A stretch of 64,000 nt of DNA from F1-60-MAGs104 sp964355975 (lineage in GTDB: Bacteria > Planctomycetota > Phycisphaerae > Phycisphaerales > SM1A02), in contig CAYHFW010000006.1 in NCBI GenBank assembly GCA_964355975.1, positions 1-64,000 of the forward strand, written 5' to 3'. Positions 43,958 through 52,221 of the stretch are shown piece by piece. The translations under genes and the position numbers were made by a program. Position 1 is the stretch's first letter. Every line of letters begins with the position of its first letter. The notes below the pieces were generated by a model that was given only the letters and a program-made list of their open reading frames with translations, did no database searches and had not been told where the DNA came from.

Positions 43958-45153
43958 AGCCGTCGAGCGCAGCGAAACCAGCGCGCGGTCCACGTGCGTC
44001 GCGCGTCGATGCTCCACTTGAGAGCGCGGGAGATTCATATGTCGCGACCCTCGCGCGTGCAGCGCTCGACACCGAATTGCTCGGACAGGGTCGCGCGCTC
44101 GAAACTCTCTCAAAGGCGCTGGGATCTGGGCACTTTCCACACGCGTGGATTTTTCATGGTCCCGCAGGCACAGGCAAGTGCACGATGGCAGTGCGCGTTG
44201 CTGGAGTGATTGTCGATCCACTCTCTGAAAGCGCTGAGCGATTCGCCTGCACACCGAAATGCGACACACAGAGCGCAGAACTCTTGCGCGCAGGAACGCA
44301 TCCTGATGTGCGAGTCATTCGCGCAGAGCTCGCATCGTCGAGCGCCGACCGCGAACTGCGCGATCGAAAGCAACTCAATATTCCCGTTGGACTCTTGCGC
44401 GAACACATGATCGGCGGAGTCGACAGTAGTGGCGGGCGACTCGACGCACCCGTCTATCGATCAAGCGCCCTCGGTGCTGGAAAAGTATTCATTATCGATG
44501 GCGCCGATCGACTCGAGGCAGATGGACAGAATGTGCTTCTCAAGACACTTGAAGAACCACCGCCAGGCACAATCATCATTCTTGTCACGAAGAGTCTCGA
44601 CCGCCTCTTGCCGACGATTCGAAGTCGCTGCCAAGCGGTCGCATTCTTTCCGCTCGCACCAGATGTGATGTCGCAGTGGCTCGACAAGAATCTCGGCGAA
44701 GTGACAGGCGCATCCCGCGCATTCGTTGAGTTGTTCGCTGCAGGATCACCCGGCGCAGCGGTCACAGCGGTCGAGCTTGGATTGCAAGCGTGGCATGCTG
44801 AACTCGTTCCGATGATCGACCGGCTCGCGCGGGGCGAGTGCCCACTTGAGATGTCCGAACGAATGAATGAACTCGCATCAGAAGTTGCCGAAGCCGCATG
44901 CAAACGCAACGAGAATGCGAGCAAAGAGGCGGCGAATCGCATGGCGCTCGGATTGCTCTTCGCAGTGATCGCAAGTGAAGTTGGACGGCGCCTGCATGCA
45001 GCCGCACGCGATCCGCACGCGCTCGAGTATTGGTCGAGAGTTCCGCTGCTCATCGCCGCGACTGAGGCAAACCTTCGAGCGAACGTCAACCAGAAACTCG
45101 CACTCGCAGACTTCGTCGCGCAGTGGGGTGTGCTCGCGGAATCGGTGGCGTGA
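43954..45153 (+). CDS. holB: DNA polymerase III clamp-loader subunit delta'
   Basis: 399 residues. The AAA+ core has HAWIFHGPAGTGKCT (Walker A), GAGKVFIIDGADRLEADGQNVLLKTLEEPPPGTIIILVT, and LLPTIRSRCQAVAF, the usual clamp-loader order including the SRC motif. The zinc site of this family is reduced to CTPKC. It starts at a TTG overlapping the previous stop (TTGA); no better start exists nearby. Delta' opens the sliding-clamp loader. Confidence 0.9.
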   Translation: MKPSSAAKPARGPRASRVDAPLESAGDSYVATLARAALDTELLGQGRALETLSKALGSGHFPHAWIFHGPAGTGKCTMAVRVAGVIVDPLSESAERFACTPKCDTQSAELLRAGTHPDVRVIRAELASSSADRELRDRKQLNIPVGLLREHMIGGVDSSGGRLDAPVYRSSALGAGKVFIIDGADRLEADGQNVLLKTLEEPPPGTIIILVTKSLDRLLPTIRSRCQAVAFFPLAPDVMSQWLDKNLGEVTGASRAFVELFAAGSPGAAVTAVELGLQAWHAELVPMIDRLARGECPLEMSERMNELASEVAEAACKRNENASKEAANRMALGLLFAVIASEVGRRLHAAARDPHALEYWSRVPLLIAATEANLRANVNQKLALADFVAQWGVLAESVA

Positions 45154-45650
45154 AAGACGCGCTCGAGATCGAACGCGTTTGGTTGTTGCGCGGACTGCCA
45201 CCCATCCCCGCGCACCATGAACGATGGCAACTCGATCAGGGATACCTCGTCGCAGAGAATGGCACTGCTGAGGGAAGGGTGCGGCGCACGGTTCTTTCGA
45301 GTGGGGCGAGCGCGTTTCACTTGAATATGAAGAGCGGTACGGGGCTGATCAGACAAGAACACGAATCGTCGATGACCCGTGAAGAGTTCGATGCGGCGTG
45401 GCCGCGGACGGTCGGGCGCCGGGTGCGCAAACTGCGCCACCGCGTTTGCGAGGGGGATTTGATCTTCGAAATAGACCAGTTTCTCGATTTCGCGCTTGTG
45501 CTTGCAGAGGTCGAACTGCCCAGCGCAGATCACGTGGTTTCTCTCCCGACCTGGCTCGATGGATGGCTCGTGCGTGAGGTCACCAACGACAGCAGGTATC
45601 GAAATTTCAATCTTGCGCTGCACGGCGCACCTGTGCCGAAGGGCGGTTAG
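45150..45650 (+). CDS. CYTH-domain phosphohydrolase-like protein
   Basis: 166 residues with a GTG overlapping the holB stop (GTGA). The CYTH tunnel fold is visible: EIERVWLLRGLP, WQLDQGYLVAENGTAEGRVRR, KLRHRVCEGDLIFEIDQF, LVLAEVEL and WLVREVTNDSRYRNFNLAL. In the ExExK metal/phosphate motif the Lys is replaced by Val (EIERV), so the activity, normally tripolyphosphatase or adenylate cyclase, may be altered. Confidence 0.8.
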   Translation: MKDALEIERVWLLRGLPPIPAHHERWQLDQGYLVAENGTAEGRVRRTVLSSGASAFHLNMKSGTGLIRQEHESSMTREEFDAAWPRTVGRRVRKLRHRVCEGDLIFEIDQFLDFALVLAEVELPSADHVVSLPTWLDGWLVREVTNDSRYRNFNLALHGAPVPKGG

Positions 45651-45671
45651 TATCGGGATTGGACATTTGCC

Positions 45672-46085
45672 ATGACTACTTTTCACTGCAGAATCGTGAC
45701 GCCCGCTGACTCGGTGCTTGACACCGAAGTCACGTACGCGAGCTTTCAATCGTTCGACGGACAACAAGGTGTGATGCGCGGCGCATCCCCCTTCCTTGCC
45801 AAACTTGGCGTGGGAGTCTGTCGCGTCGAAACCGCATCCGGCAGCACGCAGTACGTGCTCAGTGGCGGATTCGCACAGATGAATCACAACACGCTCATCT
45901 TGCTCGCCGATTCTGCCGAGCTCGCCTCGACGATCGATCCAGAGAGTGCACAGAAGCAAGTGCACGCCGCCGATGCGAAAATCAGCGCGACAGGAAGTAC
46001 GCCACGCACGCTCGCTGAGGGCGAAGCGATCGAGAACGAACAATCACTCGCGCGCGCACGTCTCGCGGCATCGCGCCGACGCTAA
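45672..46085 (+). CDS. atpC: F-type ATP synthase epsilon subunit
   Basis: 137 residues. N-terminal beta-sandwich FHCRIVTPADSVLDTEVTYASFQSFDGQQGVMRGASPFLAKLG and YVLSGGFAQMNHNTLILLADSAE match F1 epsilon; a helical C-terminal hairpin (AEGEAIENEQSLARARLAA) follows. Couples rotation of the F1 stalk to ATP synthesis. No other atp gene is in the window, so it has been separated from, or is additional to, the main operon. Confidence 0.88.
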   Translation: MTTFHCRIVTPADSVLDTEVTYASFQSFDGQQGVMRGASPFLAKLGVGVCRVETASGSTQYVLSGGFAQMNHNTLILLADSAELASTIDPESAQKQVHAADAKISATGSTPRTLAEGEAIENEQSLARARLAASRRR

Positions 46086-46087
46086 TC

Positions 46088-46729
46088 ATGTCCGCCACGC
46101 CATCGCCCGAAGTTCAAGGGATCGACCAACCGATTTCAGGGTCGGATGCTGAGCTCACCCAAGCGAAGGCATCCACCGAGGCTCAAGAGATTCCTTGCGC
46201 AGATCAGCCACTCGCGCGCCGCATCGAAGCACTCTTGTTTGCAGCAGACCGTCCCTTGTCAGATGGACGAATTCTCGATTTGCTCGGGCTCGCAGGCAAG
46301 AACAAAGCGGCTGCACAGGTTCGCGACGCAGTTGCTGAACTCAATGCCGCCTATCTCGCAGCAGGGTGCGCATTCAAGATCGAACAGGTCGCTGGTGGAC
46401 GGCAAGTGCTCACGCTTGCGACATTCGCGGCAGTCGTTGCGCGACTGAGAGGCGAAAAACAGCAGACACGGCTCACGCAGCCTGCGATCGAAACGCTCGC
46501 AGTCGTTGCTTATCGCCAGCCCATCCAACGCGCAGAAATCGAGGCGATTCGCGGAGTTGCCTGCGGAGAAGTCTTGCGCGGATTGTTGGAACGCCGACTT
46601 GTGCGCATCGTTGGTCGCGCAGAAGAACTTGGTCGTCCGATGCTCTACGGAACGACGAGTGAGTTTCTGAAAGTCTTTGGACTTGCTGGGCTCGGTGATC
46701 TACCGCAGTCAAAAGAACTGCGCGTCTGA
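46088..46729 (+). CDS. scpB: Segregation and condensation protein B
   Basis: 213 residues. ScpB pattern: ARRIEALLFAADRPLSDGRILDLL in the first winged helix, then TQPAIETLAVVAYRQPIQRAEIEAIRG and GLLERRLVRIVGRAEELGRPMLYGTTSEFLKVFGL in the second. Partner of ScpA and SMC in chromosome condensation. An extra acidic/Thr-rich tail of about 35 residues precedes the domain. It follows atpC by 2 bases. scpA is not in the window. Confidence 0.95.
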   Translation: MSATPSPEVQGIDQPISGSDAELTQAKASTEAQEIPCADQPLARRIEALLFAADRPLSDGRILDLLGLAGKNKAAAQVRDAVAELNAAYLAAGCAFKIEQVAGGRQVLTLATFAAVVARLRGEKQQTRLTQPAIETLAVVAYRQPIQRAEIEAIRGVACGEVLRGLLERRLVRIVGRAEELGRPMLYGTTSEFLKVFGLAGLGDLPQSKELRV

Positions 46730-46779
46730 CGCGCCTTCACGCTTCTATCAACAACAAGCAGGCAGCGGCAAAGACGCGC

Positions 46780-47496
46780 TCAGCGACGACGGCGTGAGCC
46801 AAACGCTGGGGCAAGTGCCAGAATCGCGAGCGATGCTGGGCCGGGAACCTGAAACGAAAACGCACTTGTGAAACTCGCCTCGCCACCCGCCGAGAGGCGA
46901 AGTGCGAAGCGAATCGCAGCCTGTGAGCCGATCGAGTTGCTCACTGCAAGGTTCGTGAAGTTGAAATTGCCAAGTGAGACAACTTGGTAAGGGGCGGCCA
47001 AGAAAAACGCACCTGGAAGTTGGCTGTTGACTGTTGATCCATCGATCAGCGCGCTCCAGAGTGGACCCGTGCTCGTCAACTGTCCCAGTGAATCTGAGCC
47101 ATTGACGAACTGTCCACCGATCGAACCACTCGCAATGAATGGCCCAGTTGCGCTGCCGTTCATGGCGGCCGTGAAGACGAAATCTTGCGCTGAGTTCGTG
47201 TTGTTCTTGATGACGATGTTGGCGTTCATGAACCAAGCACTCGCCGACGAATTCCAGCCCCACACGTTGTTCGCCCAGGTGACCGAGGCTGAAGAGCCAG
47301 CAGTCATCCATCCACCGGTGTTCATCCACGCAGTTGGCGAAAGGTCGGTTGTGTTGTTCCACAATGATCCTGAACCAGCAGACGAAGTCACCGAATATGT
47401 GCAGCCGCTTGAAGTAAATCCAGCGAGCGAGCTGCTTGTGAACAACAGTGCCGTGCTCGAGAAAATGACAGCGAGGTGTTTGATGTTTACCTTCAT
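46780..47496 (-). CDS. Exported protein with PEP-CTERM-like sorting tail (1)
   Basis: 238 residues. Signal peptide ending near SSSLAGF; a Ser/Thr/Asn/Gly-rich beta-type mature part; C terminus VPGPASLAILALAPAFGSRRRR, i.e. VPxP, a hydrophobic helix and an Arg cluster, the arrangement read by exosortase-type enzymes. The ATG at 47496 has AAGGG seven bases upstream. Paralogous in layout to the next gene. Probably a surface or matrix protein; no enzymatic motif. Confidence 0.8.
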   Translation of the reverse strand: MKVNIKHLAVIFSSTALLFTSSSLAGFTSSGCTYSVTSSAGSGSLWNNTTDLSPTAWMNTGGWMTAGSSASVTWANNVWGWNSSASAWFMNANIVIKNNTNSAQDFVFTAAMNGSATGPFIASGSIGGQFVNGSDSLGQLTSTGPLWSALIDGSTVNSQLPGAFFLAAPYQVVSLGNFNFTNLAVSNSIGSQAAIRFALRLSAGGEASFTSAFSFQVPGPASLAILALAPAFGSRRRR

Positions 47497-47631
47497 GTTC
47501 AACCCTTTTCCTTCGATGTGAGGCGCAAACGAGCGGATTCAGAATCCGCGAACGTCACTGCCTCCAACGATCCATCCATCCATCCGAACAAACAACCTAT
47601 TTCCCTACGCAAACAACAGAGTCGGGGTTTG

Positions 47632-48363
47632 TCAGCGCGTTCGGCGCCGACCACCACGAGTAAACGCACCAGCGAAGCAACCGAGCGCCATCACACCAGG
47701 TGCTGGCACGTTCGCAACAAAGATGCTTGAGAACGAAACAGAATCGCCTGCGCTCAGTGTGAACGCATAGCGAATACCAATTGTGTTATTGATTGCGGGG
47801 CCCGCGATCGCTGTTGGCTGTCCGAACGATCCGCCGCTGAAGGACGTCGTTCCGTAGACGCTCGACACCGAGTGGCTCGCGTTACTCATGAGCGACTGAG
47901 CGAACAAGCCGTCGGTGAGGGCTGTGTAGACAGGGCCGCCAGCTGTTGAGGTGAGCATCGCCCCCCCCGAACCATTGCTGTCGGTGAGAGATCCAGAGAC
48001 CTGACCCGAAAGCAGGCTCATAGGCATCGATGGCGCGATATCGAGAGAGAAATTCACGATGTACGACTTGTCGGCGCCAGTCTCATTCGTGAGCGTGAGA
48101 GAGCCAGTGATAAATGGATCTGGATCGACCAAGTACGCCCAGCTCATCGAGGTGCCAGAGAGTGAAGAGCAGGATCCTTGAAAGAACCACTCGGTTGGCG
48201 AGACGTTGGTGGTGGTGCCGTATGTGCCGGCGCTTCCGCTCACGGCTGATCCACCGGACTGCACGGAGAATCCAAAGCCTGGCGCGATCATGTCTGCGTC
48301 AGCAGTCACAACAGTGAAAGCGATGGACAACGATGCAACGAAGATGAGTGACTGATTTTTCAT
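47632..48363 (-). CDS. Exported protein with PEP-CTERM-like sorting tail (2)
   Basis: 243 residues. Signal peptide, Ser/Gly/Thr-rich body with the same recurring elements as its neighbour (SPTEWFFQG against SPTAWMNTGG; a similar segment before the tail), and C terminus VPAPGVMALGCFAGAFTRGGRRRTR. A GGAAAAGGGA site lies just before the ATG. A tandem pair that probably arose by duplication. No exosortase is seen in the window. Confidence 0.8.
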   Translation of the reverse strand: MKNQSLIFVASLSIAFTVVTADADMIAPGFGFSVQSGGSAVSGSAGTYGTTTNVSPTEWFFQGSCSSLSGTSMSWAYLVDPDPFITGSLTLTNETGADKSYIVNFSLDIAPSMPMSLLSGQVSGSLTDSNGSGGAMLTSTAGGPVYTALTDGLFAQSLMSNASHSVSSVYGTTSFSGGSFGQPTAIAGPAINNTIGIRYAFTLSAGDSVSFSSIFVANVPAPGVMALGCFAGAFTRGGRRRTR

Positions 48364-48505
48364 TCCCTTTTCCTTCTCGAGTTTCCCAACTCGTTTCCCA
48401 TTCCGAGCGGCGCGCGAAAAACACTCGCACCGTCGATAGCAAACCTCCCAGTTTGCACCGACATCGTCAAACTACAACGGCCACCATGAATTGCAAAAGA
48501 AACGC

Positions 48506-49552
48506 TCAATAATTTGCATTTGGCTCGAGTGGCGTGGTTGTGCACTCGCCGCGGGCGATCCACTGGTCGACCGCATCCACCATCTCTTGCAGGCTAATCG
48601 CCGTTCTGATCGCCTCTTTGAGCGGTTTTATCGGACCCATCGTCTTGCTGTACCACGCGATTCTCGAGCGCATCGTGTGCAGGGCGTGTCTTTCGCTCGG
48701 GGAGTATTGCTTGAGCAGGTCGAGGTGCCGACGGATCATCTGGCACTTATAGAGGAGTGTCGGCGCGAAGAGGCGCGCAGGGTCTGGGGTCGATCCCATT
48801 CTGATGAGTTCGAGCCCTTGGCGAAAGATCCATGGGGTTCGCAGCGCACCGCGACCGATCATGACGCCTGCGCAGCCAGTCTTCGACATCATGTCGGTGA
48901 CGTGATGAGGTTCAGTCACATCGCCATTTCCGATGACTGGAATGGACGGCACCGCGGCGACGACCTCGCCGATGCGATCCCAATCTGCTTGGCCTGAAAA
49001 GAATTGCACAGTCCACCGCCCGTGCACGGTGACGGCTTGGATACCGATCGAGACGAGATCGCGCGCGAGTTGTGGCGCGACAAAATGTTCGCGGTCCCAT
49101 CCGAGGCGCATCTTCGCAGTGACAGGGACGCGACCGGCGCTGTGTTTCTGCACGGCATCGACGATGCGTTGCGTGAGCCGCTGGGTCGATGCGCAATCGC
49201 GCAGTAGCAGCGAGCCGCCGTGTTTCTTGGCAACTTTGTCGACGGGGCATCCCATATTGATGTCGATGAGTCTTGCTCCGTGGTCGATCGCCCAGCACGC
49301 GGCCTCTGGAAGCGGATCGTCCGCATTTCCGTAGAGCTGCATTCCGCAGGGTGTGTCGAATTCGTTGGTCGCAGCAAGTTCAAGCGTTCGCGCTGACCCA
49401 TTCAAAATCGCGCGCGAATTCAAGAGATCAGTGCTCGCGAGGCCGACGCCTCCTTGTTCGCGGCAGAGAATGCGAAATGGAAGGTCGCAGTGCCCCGCAA
49501 TTGGAGCAAGCAGGAGTGGCGAGTCGAGAGTGAGTGGACCGATCTGCAGCAT
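48506..49552 (-). CDS. tRNA-dihydrouridine synthase
   Basis: 348 residues. FMN-dependent reduction of uridines in tRNA. Motifs: PLLLAPIAGHCDLPFR at the start, INMGCPVDKVAKKHGGSLLL with the catalytic Cys, VTAKMRLGW, and IGNGDVTEPHH, plus VMIGRGALRTPWIF. This is closest in pattern to DusB-type enzymes. The frame is open far upstream, but the real start is the ATG at 49552, just before the first barrel strand; the rest lacks homology. Divergent from a lipoprotein gene. Confidence 0.93.
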   Translation of the reverse strand: MLQIGPLTLDSPLLLAPIAGHCDLPFRILCREQGGVGLASTDLLNSRAILNGSARTLELAATNEFDTPCGMQLYGNADDPLPEAACWAIDHGARLIDINMGCPVDKVAKKHGGSLLLRDCASTQRLTQRIVDAVQKHSAGRVPVTAKMRLGWDREHFVAPQLARDLVSIGIQAVTVHGRWTVQFFSGQADWDRIGEVVAAVPSIPVIGNGDVTEPHHVTDMMSKTGCAGVMIGRGALRTPWIFRQGLELIRMGSTPDPARLFAPTLLYKCQMIRRHLDLLKQYSPSERHALHTMRSRIAWYSKTMGPIKPLKEAIRTAISLQEMVDAVDQWIARGECTTTPLEPNANY

Positions 49553-49588
49553 CGAACCTGCCCATTGTGGCGTAGAGTGCGCAGTGTG

Positions 49589-50092
49589 ATGCGACAAATT
49601 CAACCAATTTTCTATGTTGTGTTTGCACTCGCAATCGCACTGACTGGATGCACAAACGAGTTTCTTGCGAGTTACAAAGGCGAGCGGTTCGCCTCGACGC
49701 TCTCGCCGAGCGTGGTCACGAGCAGGCCTGCGAATTGCGGACTCATTGGGACATCCAACTTCGTGAGTGCGGCAGGATTCGGAACTCCCGAAGCGCTCGA
49801 TGCCGCGCGCGCCGTCGGTGCTGAGAGCGTGCAATGGTCGCGGGGGCTTGATTCACGCGACGGCGCAGCAGGGGCAGGCGTCGTGCAGGCGAGTCTCTCG
49901 CCGACGGGCCCCGTCTCGTCGTGGGCGCCGGTGCAACCAGGTGGACTGCTCTACCGATATGTCGCGCGCTACTACCGCGCTGGAGTGAACGATTCGCCAC
50001 AGGCCGACGCATCGGCAACGCTGCCCGCCGGCGGCGCGGCGCAAGTGATCGAGGACGATCAGGCAGCTACGCAAAAAGCATCTGGTCGCTGA
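49589..50092 (+). CDS. Lipoprotein, unknown function
   Basis: 167 residues. Signal with lipobox LTGC (MRQIQPIFYVVFALAIALTGC). The mature part contains two glycine/alanine-rich stretches and PGGLLYRYVARYYRAGVNDSPQAD. No family recognised. The ATG at 49589 is chosen because the lipoprotein signal begins there; the frame is open further up. Its last 26 bases overlap the convergent gene. Confidence 0.65.
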   Translation: MRQIQPIFYVVFALAIALTGCTNEFLASYKGERFASTLSPSVVTSRPANCGLIGTSNFVSAAGFGTPEALDAARAVGAESVQWSRGLDSRDGAAGAGVVQASLSPTGPVSSWAPVQPGGLLYRYVARYYRAGVNDSPQADASATLPAGGAAQVIEDDQAATQKASGR

Positions 50093-51044
50093 GCGCATCG
50101 CACTGATAGCGACGATCGCGCCGGCGTCCAGTGATCTCACGCAATACTTCTTCTGAGACGAACTTGTCAACGATTGCTTGCGCAGCGCGAAATGTGAGTT
50201 GCATGTGCGCAGCAGCATCAGCAACAGTGACGATCGGATTCGTCGCGAGCGCATGCGCAAGTGCGACGCAATGAATCGGCGCGCGCATCTCGCTGGCAAC
50301 TTCAAGAATGTGTGCGCGCGCTTCGCCAAATCGCCGCAGTGATTGCAGTCGCGCTTCACACTCGCTCGCAACCTGCGCAAGCCACGCATCGTGCCAGCGG
50401 ATGAACGACTCAGCGCTCTGCGCGTTGACGAGAAGTTTTTGCAGCGCCTTCTGTTGTGTGGCATCAGAAGCGGCACCCGCGACGATGGGTAGCGGCAGTC
50501 CCGCTGCGTCGGCGAGAAATCGTGCAGCGTGCGCGGCAGCGATCGCATCGCTCGCACTACCGAAGGGTTGTGTTGTTGCGAAGAGCCAGAGAGTCCACGA
50601 TGCACTTCGAAGTGCAAAGTCTGCGCGCGCGTCTGTCGCGAGCGTGTCGGGGGTTGTCGCGTGTTTCCATCCGCTCAAGATCGATGGCAACCAAGCGGGT
50701 GGAGGGGGAACGCTCGCGATGCTCGCATGAGAGTCGCTCGCGATGCCGAGCCACGCGGTTGTAACTCGTGGCGCTGGCGGGGGTGACGGCAATGCGTATC
50801 GCGCACCAAGGCGGTGTGCGATCGTGGTGATCCATGGTGTTGCGGCGATCCACCCAGAGAGTTGTCCGAGCGCGAGAAGCGCGCGCGCCGATTGGTTGTT
50901 GAGGGCGATCGATGGCAGTGCGGAGGTTGGGCGGAGCGACCATGTTGTGACTGGCAGCCGGCGGACGATTTCGTAAGTGCCCAGGTCGCTCGTGGGGCTC
51001 TGATCGAGGGGTCGCGGGGCGAGTGATCGAGAAGTCGTGGTCAT
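50067..51044 (-). CDS. Fic-derived helix-turn-helix protein, catalytic motif lost
   Basis: 325 residues. The C-terminal 60 residues (LATNPIVTVADAAAHMQLTF, VDKFVSEEVLREITGRRRDRRYQ) are the winged helix typical of the end of Fic-family proteins. N-terminal ARALLALGQLSGWIAATPWI and middle FIRWHDAWLAQV fit the same arrangement. The Fic motif HPFxDGNGR is absent; the region has RWHDAWLAQVASECEARLQ instead. AMP-transfer is therefore unlikely; a DNA-binding role is possible. The call is by pattern and uncertain. Confidence 0.5.
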   Translation of the reverse strand: MTTTSRSLAPRPLDQSPTSDLGTYEIVRRLPVTTWSLRPTSALPSIALNNQSARALLALGQLSGWIAATPWITTIAHRLGARYALPSPPPAPRVTTAWLGIASDSHASIASVPPPPAWLPSILSGWKHATTPDTLATDARADFALRSASWTLWLFATTQPFGSASDAIAAAHAARFLADAAGLPLPIVAGAASDATQQKALQKLLVNAQSAESFIRWHDAWLAQVASECEARLQSLRRFGEARAHILEVASEMRAPIHCVALAHALATNPIVTVADAAAHMQLTFRAAQAIVDKFVSEEVLREITGRRRDRRYQCDALSDQMLFA

Positions 51045-51095
51045 TGTGTTTCTGTGCGCGAAAGTACATCAGCGGATGGATGTTCGCGTTGCAGT

Positions 51096-51187
51096 CAGTG
51101 TGAGCGCGGGACAGCAAGACGCCGAGACAGTGTGAGCGCGGGACAGCAAGACGCCGAGACAGTGTGAGCGCGGGACAGCAAGACCCA
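51096..51187. repeat. 32-base tandem repeat, about 2.9 copies
   Basis: Unit begins CAGTGTGAGCGCGGGACAGC and ends AAGACGCCGAGA; copies start at 51096, 51128 and 51160. The third diverges after CAAGAC. It leads into CCAAGACACCAAGACAGCG and the 94-base element, the same order of tandem then palindrome as at the window's left edge, reversed. Confidence 0.85.
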
Positions 51188-51208
51188 AGACACCAAGACA
51201 GCGCGGGC

Positions 51209-51302
51209 GCGCCGGAATCTTCACTCGGGGCTCAAACAGCCCTCGCCGAGCTGCGCAGACTTGCTCGACTCGGGAACTCGCCGCGAGCGAAGATTCCGCC
51301 GC
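51209..51302 (+). repeat. 94-base palindromic element, copy C (diverged)
   Basis: Same layout as copies A and B with scattered substitutions (left end GCGCCGGAAT, TCGACTCGGGAA inside) and an intact ATTCCGCCGC right end. Confidence 0.85.
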
Positions 51303-51346
51303 GGGTGCGCAAGTGAGTGATGGCAAGACACCAAGGCAGCGTGAGT

Positions 51347-51440
51347 GCGGCGGAATGCTTCACTCGGCGCTCAAACAGCCCTCGCCGAGCTGCGCAGACT
51401 TGCTCGGCTCGGGAACTCGCGCGAGCGAAGATTCCGCCGC
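51347..51440 (+). repeat. 94-base palindromic element, copy D
   Basis: Intact inverted decamer ends; differs from A and B in a few bases (CAGCCCTCGCC, TCGGGAACTC). It matches the partial copy at 1-46 in the CAGCCCTCGCC variant, so these two belong to one subtype. Confidence 0.9.
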
Positions 51441-51624
51441 TAACTCGCAGGCGTGATTCCTCCGCAGGGCGACGGCCCTGGCGAGTTTGCAAGCCGAGCC
51501 GGAGTCTTCGTAGGCGAGGCGCAGCATGTTTGAGTCCAGGGTCGTTGACCTGCGGAGGTCACCGTTGTTGGCTCGACTTCCCAACTCGCGCAAACGAAGA
51601 TTCCGCCGCGAGAACCTCTCGCGC

Positions 51625-52212
51625 CTACTCGCCGACTTGGCCTTCGACGATGCCGTGTTCGATTCGGTAGAGACCCAGCAGGAATTTTCCAGCGGTGAAC
51701 GGTTCGATGCGCAGGGTGCCACGGATGGTGCCGTACTGAATGAGATGCCGTCCGCGCATCGTGACTGGTCGCTCGAGGCGAACTTCGATGCAGTCGAATG
51801 GCGTTGGCGGAATGCCGATGCAGCAGCCATCCCATCGTTTCTGCATGACGAGCAGCTCGCTCGTGACATCTTGTTGCACCGGCGGCGCGAGATACCCACT
51901 GATCTCGACAACTGTGCCATCGATCATCGCGAGGTCGTTTGGAATGCGCACCTCGCCATTGGGTGCGCTGGCGTCATGCGCGCTCTGCATGAGCGACCAT
52001 GTCACTCGATATGGATCGGCTGGTGATCCACTGCCAGCAATATCGAGACGTTGATTGGATGGCGTTGCGACTGGTGGCGCGATGGCGGTGCGTTCGATGC
52101 GCGCAGTCACCCCAGTGTCATCGCCGCCTTCATTCTCGCTCTCGCGTGGTCGCACGAGCACGACGATCGCAACGATGCTCACGGCGAGTATGAGAATCCA
52201 GAACCAACGCAT
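51625..52212 (-). CDS. Single-helix membrane protein, DUF3299-like
   Basis: 195 residues. One N-terminal membrane helix (RWFWILILAVSIVAIVVLV), then an exported domain with VVEISGYLAPPV, LVMQKRWDGCCIGIPPTPFDCIEVRL and IRGTLRIEPF. The CC...PPTPFDCIEV pattern resembles DUF3299, whose role is unknown; the Cys pair may bind metal or a disulfide. It follows the cysC gene by 9 bases and could be the last gene of the sulfur operon. Confidence 0.6.
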   Translation of the reverse strand: MRWFWILILAVSIVAIVVLVRPRESENEGGDDTGVTARIERTAIAPPVATPSNQRLDIAGSGSPADPYRVTWSLMQSAHDASAPNGEVRIPNDLAMIDGTVVEISGYLAPPVQQDVTSELLVMQKRWDGCCIGIPPTPFDCIEVRLERPVTMRGRHLIQYGTIRGTLRIEPFTAGKFLLGLYRIEHGIVEGQVGE

Positions 52213-52221
52213 AGTGCGATG

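Larger units (their letters stand above)
51045..51624. other. Repeat-filled intergenic region
   Basis: 580 bases without a supported gene. It holds a 32-base tandem repeat (51096-51187), two 94-base palindromic elements (51209-51302 and 51347-51440), a decayed end of a third near 51585-51610, a CAGGGC/GCCCTG hairpin near 51465-51480, and a 10-base inverted pair CCTCCGCAGG (51459-51468) and CCTGCGGAGG (51549-51558). Confidence 0.8.

Noticed and set aside
44454..46043. 529-residue open frame on the minus strand across holB, CYTH and atpC
   Set aside because: It lies opposite three well-supported genes, has a basic, shuffled composition and no domain; a GC-rich shadow frame.
46720..46734. GCGCGT/ACGCGC hairpin over the scpB stop
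   Set aside because: Stem of six with no T-run after it; could be a chance palindrome, so it is not listed as a terminator.
48506..49834. Upstream extension of the dihydrouridine synthase frame
   Set aside because: The 94 residues before the ATG at 49552 overlap the divergent lipoprotein gene and have no homology.
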